Source: Halichondria panicea (lineage: Eukaryota; Porifera; Demospongiae; Suberitida; Halichondriidae). Taken from it: DNA of 64,000 nt. Shown here one piece after another: positions 43,951 through 53,394 of this stretch (positions within the stretch are counted from its first letter, which is position 1; each line of letters opens with the position of its first letter). Made by a program: the position numbers and the translations under genes. The notes under the pieces are model-generated. The model ran no database searches, had not been told where the DNA came from, and was given only the letters and a program-made list of their open reading frames with translations. The stretch covers positions 2,998,501-3,062,500 of the forward strand of contig NC_087384.1 of NCBI RefSeq assembly GCF_963675165.1. Reading direction: 5' to 3'.

Positions 43951-44212
43951 TAGTAAAACCAGTAGGTTTTACATAGGATTGGCAGTGGGTTTGCCCGTGT
44001 TTAGCAATATTTCAATTATTTTGACTCATGTTTAAACTGTTCTATCTCTGCAGGGAAAGGCCACATCAAGGAACTGGCTAGACAGATAGTTTATTTAGCC
44101 TTTTCTCTCTTTGTATCTCTCATTTCATAATCCATGAACATTTCAATGAATGAATATTGTCATTTTAAAAATTGCACTATTTCTACGTTTCACCGCTCTT
44201 TGTCTGACTGAC

Positions 44213-44245
<33 letters not shown>

Positions 44246-45347
44246 TTCTTGCCCAGCATTTGCTCCAAGTACAGCCATCTCCAGGACATTCTGCACAGGG
44301 TTTCCAAACGACTACAACCTGGATTACAAAGCGCTTCTTCAGATTTGCGATTGCTTCCACGAGGCAGATGACCTCTCAGTCTCTATTTCTCTTATACCTA
44401 GACAATTCCGCCATCTTTAATGACTCAGCAATTGCTTTGTGGCCAATTAATAATAGATAGGCGTGGCTAATAAACCGTGCGCCTAAAATCAGTGCAGCAG
44501 TGCTTTTCCAGAGCCTGAGGTGTTGCTTTTCTTCACACTGTTCAGCTCTAGCTCCCTTTCTCTGACAGGCATGCTATATGCACTGGCTAGATATCATGCT
44601 CTTAAAATGGCTATCATTTAATACTGATTCGCAAATTCAACATATCAAGCAATATTATACTAATTATTAGTACAGAGATATTCGAGAAGATATCTGATCA
44701 GTCCTGTCTTCTCTTCTTGAACTTCTGTACTGCCTCTTGACGTTCCACTTATGCATGTCATGATACGTAAACTGTACTTAAAAAGAAAGGGAATCCGACT
44801 AGAAAAACATTTGCAATGTGAAAAATTGCTAGGATTGGCCAGGGGAACCACAAAAAAGCGTGGGAACAAGAAATCAGACGAGAGCATAACTCCAATCCGT
44901 TACAACGTCATGAACATGTACAATACATAGTATATTAAATAATAGACTGTGTTTCAGATCCATCTATCAGCTTCCATCCACCACATCATTCCATGCAGGT
45001 CACCAGTACGGTCCGTGCATGTTACTACACATGGATGGACTGTGTATACCTGTGCTCAACACTGCATGTATTAGGAACATCAATTCATCACAAATCATCA
45101 TGATTATGTGCCCGCACATTCCAAAATGGATGTATAATAAATATATAGGGATTGGTCATCACTAAATAATATATTATTGCGTGGCATAATTGGCTGGGAA
45201 AACATGGGAAAACTACCAGTAGCTACATGTGATTGACGTTGTAACGGATTGGAGTTATGCTCTCGTCTGATTTCTTGTTCCCACGCTTTTTTGTGGTTCC
45301 CCTGGCCAATCCTAGCAATTTTTCACATTGCAAATGTTTTTCTAGTC
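43951..45347. repeat. Duplicated segment, copy 1
   Basis: About 1.4 kb beginning TAGTAAAACCAGTAGGTTTT, containing a GTAAG microsatellite (44213-44244). It ends with an inverted pair (44799-44912 against 45235-45347, GGATTGGCCAGGGGAACCAC and its complement). It is closely similar to 45505-46830. The frames inside are stop-rich. Confidence 0.9.
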
Positions 45348-45504
45348 GGATATTCTATATATCCTACAGCTGTTGACCAATGAGATCAATTTGTGGTGAC
45401 CTAAGTGTGGTATAATATTTACTAAACCACACCCAAAACATCATATCCGGCCGTAATACACACATTGAAAAAACGTTATTTGGGACAGCCAGCACTGGCA
45501 ACAT

Positions 45505-46830
45505 TAGTAAAACCAGTAGGTTTTACATAGGATTGGCAGTGGGTTTGCCCGTGTTTAGCAATATTTCAATTATTTTGACTCATGTTCAAACTGTTCTATC
45601 TCTGCAGGGAAAGGCCACATCAAGAAACTGAATGGACAGATAGTTTATTTAGCCTTTTCTCTCTTTGTATCTCTCATTTCATAATCCATGAACGTTTTAA
45701 CTGTATGAATATTGTCATTTTAAAAATTGCACTATTTCGACGTTTCTCCCCTCTTTGTCTGACTGACTAAGTAAGTAAGTAAGTGAGTAAGTTTCTTGCC
45801 CAGCATTTACTCCAAGTACAGCCCTCTCCAGGACATTCTGCACAGGGTTTCCAAACGGCTACAACCTGGATTACAAAGCGCTTCTTCAGATTTGCGATTG
45901 CTTCCACGAGGCAGATGACCTCTCAGTCTCTATTTCTCTTACCTAGACAATTCCGCCATCTTTAATGACTCAGCAATTGCAGATAGGCGTGGCTAAGAAA
46001 CCGTGCGCCTAAAATCAGTGCAGTGCTTTTCCAGAGCCTCAGCCCTGGAGGTGTTGCTTTTCTTCACACTGTTCAGCTCTAGCTCCCTTTCTCTGACAAG
46101 CATGCTATATGCACTGGCTATATATATCATGCTCTTAAAATGGCTGTCATTTAATACTGATTCACAAATTCAACATAATATCAAGCAATATTACTCCGTA
46201 TAATTATTAGTCCAGAGATATTCGAGAAGATATCTGATTAGTCCTGTCTTCTCTTCTTGAACTTCTGTACTGCCTCTTGACGTTCCACTTGTATTGAAAA
46301 AGAAAGGGAATCCGACTAGAAAAACATTTGCAATGTGAAAAATTGCTAGGATTGGCCAGGGGAACCACAAAAAAGCGTGGAAACAAGAAATTCGACGAGA
46401 GCATAACTCCAATCCGTTACAACGTCATGAACATGTACAATACATAGTATATAGACTGTGTTCCAGGTCCATCTCTACCAGCTTCCATCCACCACATCAT
46501 TCCATGCAGGTCACCAGTACGCATGTTACTACGCATGGATGGACTGTGTGTACATGTTCAGGAACATCAATTCATCACAAATCATCATAATTATATGCGC
46601 ACATTCCAAAATGGATGTATATAATAAAAGGATTGGTCATCACCCCACCAGTAAAAATTGCGTAATTATATTATAATTATTGGCCGGGAAAACAACCAGT
46701 ACATGTGATTGACGTTGTAACGGATTGGAGTTATGCTCTCGTCGAATTTCTTGTTTCCACGCTTTTTTGTGGTTCCCCTGGCCAATCCTAGCAATTTTTC
46801 ACATTGCAAATGTTTTTCTAGTCGGATAGA
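45505..46830. repeat. Duplicated segment, copy 2
   Basis: A direct copy of 43951-45347 with scattered indels, including the same GTAAG tract (45768-45790) and terminal inverted pair (46307-46425 against 46714-46830). The conserved hairpin suggests each copy ends in, or contains, a MITE. Confidence 0.9.
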
Positions 46831-46911
46831 GGTAGCATTCCGTGCCAAACCAAATGGCCGGTATATCGAGGTGGCCGTACTTCAGAAAGCCGGAATAGCG
46901 AGAGTCTACTG

Positions 46912-47729
46912 TAGTTGGTAGTTCGTAACCTTTAAACTTTGCAACAATAATTAGCCTGCTTTTATGTAAGTTAAAATTATGATACTGACACCAATAGATC
47001 TAGCTGGCCATCTTTATATGTAGAGTCTACACATCTAGGTAGGGAGGTAATTTCAAGTCTAATCCCCATGCACCTATATTCCTGGTAGGGGGGGGGGAGC
47101 ATTATAGAAACAGGTTTGTGCATGCTATTGTAGAAACAGGTTTTGCATGGCAAATCTTAGATTATATTGAGGCCATTTAAAGTTATGGTTAAAAGATTAG
47201 AGGCAGTCTATATACAACATGCATTTGCTAACTGATGTAGTCTTTTAAGTTTACTGGCCTCAGACGGCACTAACGTGTGTCCACTATATACAATGTATAA
47301 GTAGGGCTTGCCCTCATCAATGAACGCTTAAGAGAAACAGAATATTTCCTGTCATTAGTTCGTTGCGAAGTTTAAAGATCACGAACTGCCAACTACCAAC
47401 TACCAACTCCCAACTGGCAACTGCAAACTAGGCATTTGGTACGCGGTTGAACTATATATCAAGTAGCAAATGCGAACTACCAACTAGGCATTTGAACTAT
47501 AAGTATGAACTATCAACTAGAGTAGCACTCAGGGCCACCGTAGATCTCACTTCGCTCGGAATAATAAGAGTATACCACAACTACATGTACCTTGTGCATA
47601 GAGGTGGGAGGTGGAAATGTAGGCTATAAAAAAGGTTGTAGCAGAAACCACAAGTCTCAACTGTCAATATGTACACACACACTAATCACTGCCCTGCTGC
47701 ACACGCACGTGCAGGGGTAACAATAATAG
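46912..47729. other. Spacer with inverted AGTTGG-type array
   Basis: No gene was recognised. It contains a G run at about 47087-47097. The array CTACCAACTACCAACTCCCA (47386-47525) is the inverse of the repeat at 37455-37554. Confidence 0.6.
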
Positions 47730-48610
47730 CTAGTATCTAACAATGTTCTTAGTCAGCTTTTGTCTTGTCCACTGCTCTTCAATGCCCTGAAGGAAGTCTG
47801 ATCGCACTAGCTTGCCCCGATACTTACAGTATGGTCCACCCACCACTGCCCCCTCAGGGTAATTAGCGTCTTCATCAACACGGAGGTACACGCCCTCACA
47901 TGGCCCATCGTAGAATGCACTGGGAGTATCAAGCCACATCCGTACCTGTGTGGAAGCAGAGTAGCTCAGGGGTTCACAATTAAGAGCTACAGTGTACTAC
48001 TGCAGTACTGTTATAGCACTGGCTGTACTTGTGCATGCAACAATGCACCCACATCATCTCTTCCAGAAAGAGTGGTCTCTGCAATTTGTCTAACCACAGG
48101 AATGGTAGTGTCTTTTAACCGTCTGTTTCTCTCCCGCCAACTGTAAAACTTCCCTTCTTTGAAACTGTACAAATCAAATGCCATAAAGTATCCAGGGAGT
48201 CTAGTATAGTGAATCGAGTGTTTTGCATACAACCATTCACCAAACAAGATGTTTTTTCCAGAATCTAATATATCGTATAGCTCTCCCGAATGTTCCGACA
48301 GCCATGAGTCCAGGGTAGAAAATTGCCTATGTGTTTGTGAGTTCACAAAATGTGATCTGTTTTGTACACAGATTTCCATATTTTCTCCCAGCGATATACC
48401 AAGGTTTGCACCGTCCACTTTCTCCTCCATGGCAACAAGGATCTTGGTAGCCGGTTTGCCCTGCTTTCTCTGGGCTGGTGTATAGAACATGTTCTCCTGC
48501 CCAGAATCCATAAGCAGGTCATCTCTGGATACTCCAGTACCTCCAGCTCCAGCATTGAACAGGTGCTTGGTCCTGGGAAACTTAAACACTTCTACTCTTT
48601 GGGTTGCCAT
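47730..48610 (-). CDS. RNA ligase-family nucleotidyltransferase (two exons, 265 aa)
   Basis: Exons are 48029-48610 and 47730-47945; the GT-AG intron joins in phase 0. The protein carries the covalent nucleotidyltransferase motifs in order. Motif I is EKVDG with predicted nucleotide-accepting Lys64. A QNRSHF block follows near 83-88. GEWLYAKHSI at 124-133 fits motif III. FMAFDLY follows at 142-148. EGVYLR at 211-216 fits motif IV, and KYRGKLVR at 235-242 fits motif V. It is compact, with no added C-terminal domain, so it resembles the RNA_ligase (PF09414-type) group rather than DNA ligases. Such enzymes activate RNA 5' phosphates with ATP; the natural substrate here is unknown. Both exons are open with no sign of decay. 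It does not look like the vertebrate C12orf29/RLIG1 protein by motif context (from memory). Confidence 0.85.
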
Positions 48611-48740
48611 TTCTGAGTCTACGGTCAGTCGAGCCAGCTATAGCGCTATTTATAGGCTCTAGATTCTAGCTAAAATTAATTGGCTCTTTGTACGTACATG
48701 GTGGCATGACTGGAAACCACTCCCTTCGCTCTGGTATACC

Positions 48741-49170
48741 GAGGGAAGTTGAGATCACGTGCAAAAATATCTCTAAATGTGCTGAGTCGGCGCTATTTTT
48801 GTGTTTAGTCAGCAGTTTCATAGATAGCTACTGGATCGACATCAAGAAAATTCGCAGTGACTGACTTTTCCTCACTCTAAGCTGTACAACATTGATCACT
48901 GCACCTGCTTATGAGTTAAAATCTCAACTAAGGTTTCTCCTGGCCAAAGTACTAGATCTACGGAGATGAGACTTGTCTTCCTGGATTAAACTAGCCTCGA
49001 GACCAGGCCGTTTAATCGGCCTGGATTCGAGGCTAGGATTAAACAGGAGTCTGGCGTGTAGGTGCTCCTCTGGATCTTCTACTCCTCAGCTCTAACTCCT
49101 AAACTGCTGACTAGACACAAAAAAAGCGCCGACTCAGAGCTATTTTTGCACGTGATCTCAACTTCCTTCT
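48741..49170. mobile_element. MITE upstream of the RNA ligase gene
   Basis: Arms GAAGTTGAGATCACGTGCAA and its complement at 49148-49167 extend inward through AAAATA and GAGTCGGCGCT. A nested palindrome (TAAACTAGCCTCGAGACCAG region, 48985-49050) is inside. The left arm lies about 130 bp from the ligase start codon and could affect its promoter. Confidence 0.75.
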
Positions 49171-49221
49171 AACCTCCTCTGAATCATAGCTGCCTAGTGA
49201 TGTCTTATGGGTGCATGTACA

Positions 49222-49375
49222 GCAAGACCAGAGGAGGTCCGACAGGCGCGGTGCAGCTCAAGTAATTAGCCTCCGAGTACTCTCAGCAAAAACATACGAC
49301 GTGGGTGGTGCGTGGGCGGATAATTATTGTTAATTGCCTGAGCTGCACTGTGCCTATCATACCTCCTCTTTTTTT
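49222..49375. mobile_element. Short hairpin element
   Basis: AGAGGAGGTCCGACAGGCGC through CTCAAGTAATTA is inverted as TAATTGCCTGAGCTGCACTG through ACCTCCTC. It is followed by a T-rich run at 49368-49390. Confidence 0.7.
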
Positions 49376-49499
49376 TTTTCTTTTTTTTTATCCAAAATAA
49401 TAGCATGTAAGGTAGTGCATATATACAGGGGAATATATGCACTACAATGAAAGGTGGAGGGTACAGAAAATAAAGAGGATTAAGGGTACATACAAAGGT

Positions 49500-49955
49500 T
49501 CAGTTTATTGGTGGAGGTGGGTCTCCGAGATCACCAGGTCAAGATCTAAAGGGGTGTCCACTTGACGATCTGGACCCTCTGATGGCTTGGATCGATGAGC
49601 GAAGGAGGGAAAAGGTTAGTCGGCAACGGAACCAGCATAGTGTGCTGCTGTATGATTGGTCCCATTTAGATGCTAACATCGAAGCGAGTCTCTTGTAGAA
49701 GGTGGTTGCTTCACAAGCTAAGCCTCCTGTTGCAGAGAGGACTAATGGGGAAAAGAAGGCCCTTTTCTTTATTTGCTCATGCTTGCGGTAGACTGTTTGA
49801 GGCTCGGTGTGTCTGTTGGATGCAGCGTGTGGGTTAAATACCCTGACATCAAAATAAGTTCTTTCAAAGGAGCCATCCCATACTCCATTGCTCTGCAGCA
49901 AGACGCTACTGCTGAGTCAGCAAAAATGAAAAGCGAGGCTGAGAATGCGCAAAAA
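49500..49955 (-). pseudogene. C-terminal fragment of a retrotransposon protein, copy A
   Basis: The minus frame 49539-49901 encodes NGVWDGSFERTYFDVRVFNP, a YRKHEQIKKR block, TTFYKRLASMLASKWDQSYS, and the WFRCRLTFSLLRSSIQAIRG end. It matches the end of the longer copy at 50150-51713. I recall this block from RT-containing elements abundant in sponges and cnidarians. Nothing upstream of VANG/SNGVW is present in this copy. Confidence 0.75.
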
Positions 49956-50149
49956 CACCCCGGGGTAGATCATAGACAGTAGATATGGGTAGATGCACCC
50001 GTACCCCTAAGTAAACACCTACACACTCTGACACCACACCTACATGTTGTTGTTTTTTGTTTTTTTTGTGGGGTAAAAATAATTATTAGAGGAAAGGCAT
50101 GTATATAGTGACAAGGGTACGCGTAAAATAGTAGATAGTTAATATTAAT

Positions 50150-51713
50150 TACTGTCCTGTGAGATGGGATTCTGCTGAGATCAGGTCAATCTCAATGGGT
50201 GTCCTGGCTGCATGTCCCACCGACGATCTAGCACCTCTAATTGCTTGGATGGCTGAGCGTAGGAGGGAGAAAGTTAGGCGACATCTTAGCCAGCATAGAG
50301 TTTTATTGTAGGTGATGTCCCATTTCTGGGCAAGTAGTGAGCTCAGGCGTTTGTAGAAGAGTGATGCTTCTACGTCATAAAACTAACGGTGTGAAAGAGG
50401 AATGTTCAACTTCCTGGACTCTTTGCTGATAAGCCTGTTTCTTCTCCAGTTCGTGTTTTCTGTATGTTGCTGCATGTGACTGGTTTCTGTTGGAGGGCTC
50501 TCACATCAAAGTATGTTTTTTGGAATCTTCCCCCCCCAGACACCATTGGCCGAGCTATCCAAACGTGCGTTTTCTTGGCTGTTCGCTGAGGCCCCATTGA
50601 GTTGGTCCGCACTCACAGGTTGTAGGTTGGGCTCCACACACACTTCATTGCATACTTCCGTGAGAAGGGATGCTGTGGTATCTCTTATTTCGTTATGCCT
50701 TAACGTAGGAAACCCTCCTTTGGCACAGGAGAGGGCATGCTCCACATTGAAATTTTTGCCACAATCGTATTTGGAGGGCAAGCGAGTTGGGGTCCACCCA
50801 TAGCGTAGTGCCAGGGCATCTTGGAAGGCCGACTTGTGTAGTGTGAATCCATGTTCCGATAGTGGGAGAACCGTGAGCCAAGTGGAGGCTCCTTTTGTCT
50901 TGGATAGCTCCACTGCCTTCTGGAGCCCGTCCGGTAGCTGTTGATGTAAAGAGGCTGCTTCTTCTTCTTGTCTGTTCCTGTTGTCCTTACTGACTTCTCT
51001 TTTCTTCAGTTGCTGGTCACGGACTCCATATTCATTTTCTTGAGCTAGGATGTGCAGTGAGGGATGAGGTGACTGTGAGAGAGTGGTGCAGTTCCTTGTC
51101 CGCTAGCTTGGAGGGGATAGTTATTGCTAGTCCGCCGAGCCGAGCCGGTAGAGCGTATAGGTCGCATTCAACACTCCCGTAATGGCTGGTATCAGTTTAG
51201 TTCGAAGTGTGTTATCCAGTGGGACTAATAGGTGGCTCAAGTTGGGTACGACCCGGCTGAGGTATGTCCATTTACTTAGGAGGCCATGGGTAATGGCTGA
51301 GTAGGCGGCATGTGGTTGCGACTTTGCTATGTTGCTGAGGGTATTGATACTAGATGACTACAGTTGTACCTTAGTGTTCACGTAGTATTCAGCAATGTAT
51401 TCATGGGAGCCATCGCTGCACCTAGGTAAGGTCTGCCTTCTGGCGTGACGTTGACTCCAGACCCAGCGAAGATGTTGGTGGCTCGGTCATGGTGGTTTTC
51501 CTTTGCAGGTTTTAGACGGATTAGGGAAGTAACCAAAGGCGCTAGGCAGGACCTATTGCTGCTAATTTGTTCCACCAATCATGTAACTGCCCAATTGTCC
51601 CTATTGCCGCAGAGTCGTCCGCATACCAGACCTGTTTGCAGAGTCCATCCAGTTTCCTAATGATAGGGATAGTTGCTAGTCCGTACATAGGCATGGCCAG
51701 GGGGTCTCCTTGT
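50150..51713 (-). pseudogene. Reverse transcriptase element with YADD motif, copy B
   Basis: Reading right to left: an AQGDPLAMPMYGLATIP block near 51680-51713 and KQVWYADDSAAIGTIGQL near 51600-51645 (the RT catalytic YADD). Then comes IFAGSGVNVTPEGRPYLGAA near 51420-51480, a degraded thumb region, and TWLTVLPLSEHGFTLHKSAF near 50830-50890. A Cys/His block follows (CGKNFNVEHALSCAKGGFPT near 50715-50770), then ARLDSSANGVWGG and the C-terminal helix block at 50170-50350. It is truncated at the right by the MITE at 51714 and interrupted by frameshifts. The exact retroelement clade is not certain. Confidence 0.75.
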
Positions 51714-52481
51714 GCAGAGATACAAAAGAAAGGGGATTGGAAACAAAATTTTTACGAAATTTTTGCGTGAAGCATTCCGCGTTATAGGGCGTGGCTAAAA
51801 CTACAAAGGATTATATTTATAGTTAGCATGCTCATTACCAGTCTTGACTGCTCTACAATGTGCTGTACATAGAAACAGTGAAATTGATCATTTTTAATGT
51901 TGATTTTTCTAAAAAGTAAAGAGAATTTAGCTTTAAAAAGTCGACTAAGCCATGCAGCCACTATTACTAGACAAATAAATGCTATGCAAGAAGAAATAGC
52001 CTTTACTATGAAGTCGTAGGAGGGACAGGCCCGTGGCGTGTCTAAAAGTATACTAAAGCAGTTTGAAGGACTATACTGCAAACGTTTATGAACAGTACAG
52101 CTTATTTATAGCATGAAGCCATTCTATGTAGCACTTAGATACATAATAACCAAGTCAAGCAATGTCCTTTGCTGTTTTGACTTCACAGGAGGGACAGAGA
52201 AAAGTTGACATAGAGTAATTCAAGCTAAACTCAAAAAAATTGGAAACAGAGTAAAGACAACGGACTTAGAGCTTGTCAGTGGTATAAGCTTACTTCTCTC
52301 AAGTATCTTCCAGGCCCTGAGTGATCTCTAGTGGATAGGAGAGCTAGAAACCAGGGATACAAAACTTTTCCATGTAATTATTTGCGAGCGCAATAATTAC
52401 ACGGAGTGCTTCACCGGATGTCAGTCCTTTTACATAGGGCGTGGGCGGTCGTTTCCAATCCCCTTTCTTTTGTATCTCTGC
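51714..52481. mobile_element. GGATTGGAAAC-family MITE, copy 3 (long ends)
   Basis: Perfect inverted ends of about 31 bp start GCAGAGATACAAAAGAAAGG and continue GGATTGGAAAC; the right end is the exact complement. Inner paired motifs CGCGTTATAGGGCG and CGGAGTGCTTC repeat the pattern of 27116-27680. It sits at the broken RT edge of the YADD element. Confidence 0.85.
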
Positions 52482-52489
52482 CTTGTGTA

Positions 52490-53140
52490 GTACTAGCCTC
52501 TACACAGGCTCTCCTTTTTCTGTTCTTTATCACAATCGTTCAATAAGATAAAATACTGTATTATTCGTTCAATGAGATAAAATACGGTATTAATTGGAGG
52601 AATAAAGAAAGAAATAGACGTAAAGTTAGGAAAAAGGAGAGCCTGTATCGGGAAGTCGCGTGAGGGTAGAAGGGTGGTAGAAGGGTGAAAATGAGCGTGG
52701 GCATACTGAGCTAGAGATGTTGGACTGCCCACGCAGAGGTCTACGACTAGTAAAACTTTGCCTGCTGCAAGCTGGACATGGACTTGGAACTGGAAGTTTG
52801 CAAGCACTATAGCTAGCTCTATACCTTAGGCTTAGCTAGATGATCTACTAGTCTAGATTGTGTGTTTAGATTCTATCACTATTACCTTTTCTTGTGTCTT
52901 TCTACATGCTATAGTAGAATAGCTTAGTCATCATTATCATATAGCAGGTAGCTACTGCCACCAGAGCTGGCCACGCTGGTTCTCTGATCTGACTTGCAGC
53001 ACAGCTTGGTGGTTGTCTCAGTGCAGTACAGTACAGTCTTACTCGGAATGCGTGGGAGAATACCTTACGTCACGATTGTGGGCTACATATCGCCCACGTT
53101 CATAAAAATCCTTGTGGATCACGCGATTTCCCAAACCAGG
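52490..53140. mobile_element. Element related by inversion to 56510-56990
   Basis: Blocks TAAAATACGGTATTAATTGG, AGGAATAAAGAAAG, and TTACGTCACGATTGTGGGCT with ATATCGCCCACGTTCAT recur inverted in intron 6 of the TTD14-like gene. The interior differs by deletion. Ends are not sharply defined. Confidence 0.65.
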
Positions 53141-53394
53141 CCTTACGTTTTCTTAACTGTACGCCCATTTCTTTCTTTGCTGCCTCACTATGTCTTTCTT
53201 ATGTTTATGGATGAACAGTGACAACAGCAAGAAAAAGTAAGGCCTGGGAACGAGGCTAGTGTAGTACCTTCTTATGTACATGTATACGGCGGAGCCACGC
53301 CCAACTAAGATCCATCAGAGCTCTTGTCAGTCAAGATCTAGCTAGCTGGATCTATAAAGTCTAGTAGATCTACATTGTAGAAGTCTGCTCCATT

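Larger units (their letters stand above)
37557..46911. mobile_element. Pogo/Tigger-like termini bracketing a 9.4-kb nested block
   Basis: The left end CAGTAGACTCTCGTTAATCC and the reverse complement of the right end CAGTAGACTCTCGCTATTCC differ at two or three positions. TA flanks both (37555-37556 and 46912-46913). Both flanks are the same AGTTGG-type repeat, consistent with one insertion site. No pogo-type transposase was found inside. The block instead holds hairpins, a piggyBac copy, a LINE, a Crypton and a duplication. It could alternatively be two unrelated truncated ends. Confidence 0.6.

Noticed and set aside
43951-46830. LTR pair of a retrotransposon
   Set aside because: The repeats are adjacent with only about 150 bp between them, lack TG...CA ends and primer sites, and contain no pol sequence between.
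44260-46921. Several 60-75-codon frames repeated in both duplicated segments
   Set aside because: They recur only because the DNA is duplicated; no domain or codon-like conservation is seen.
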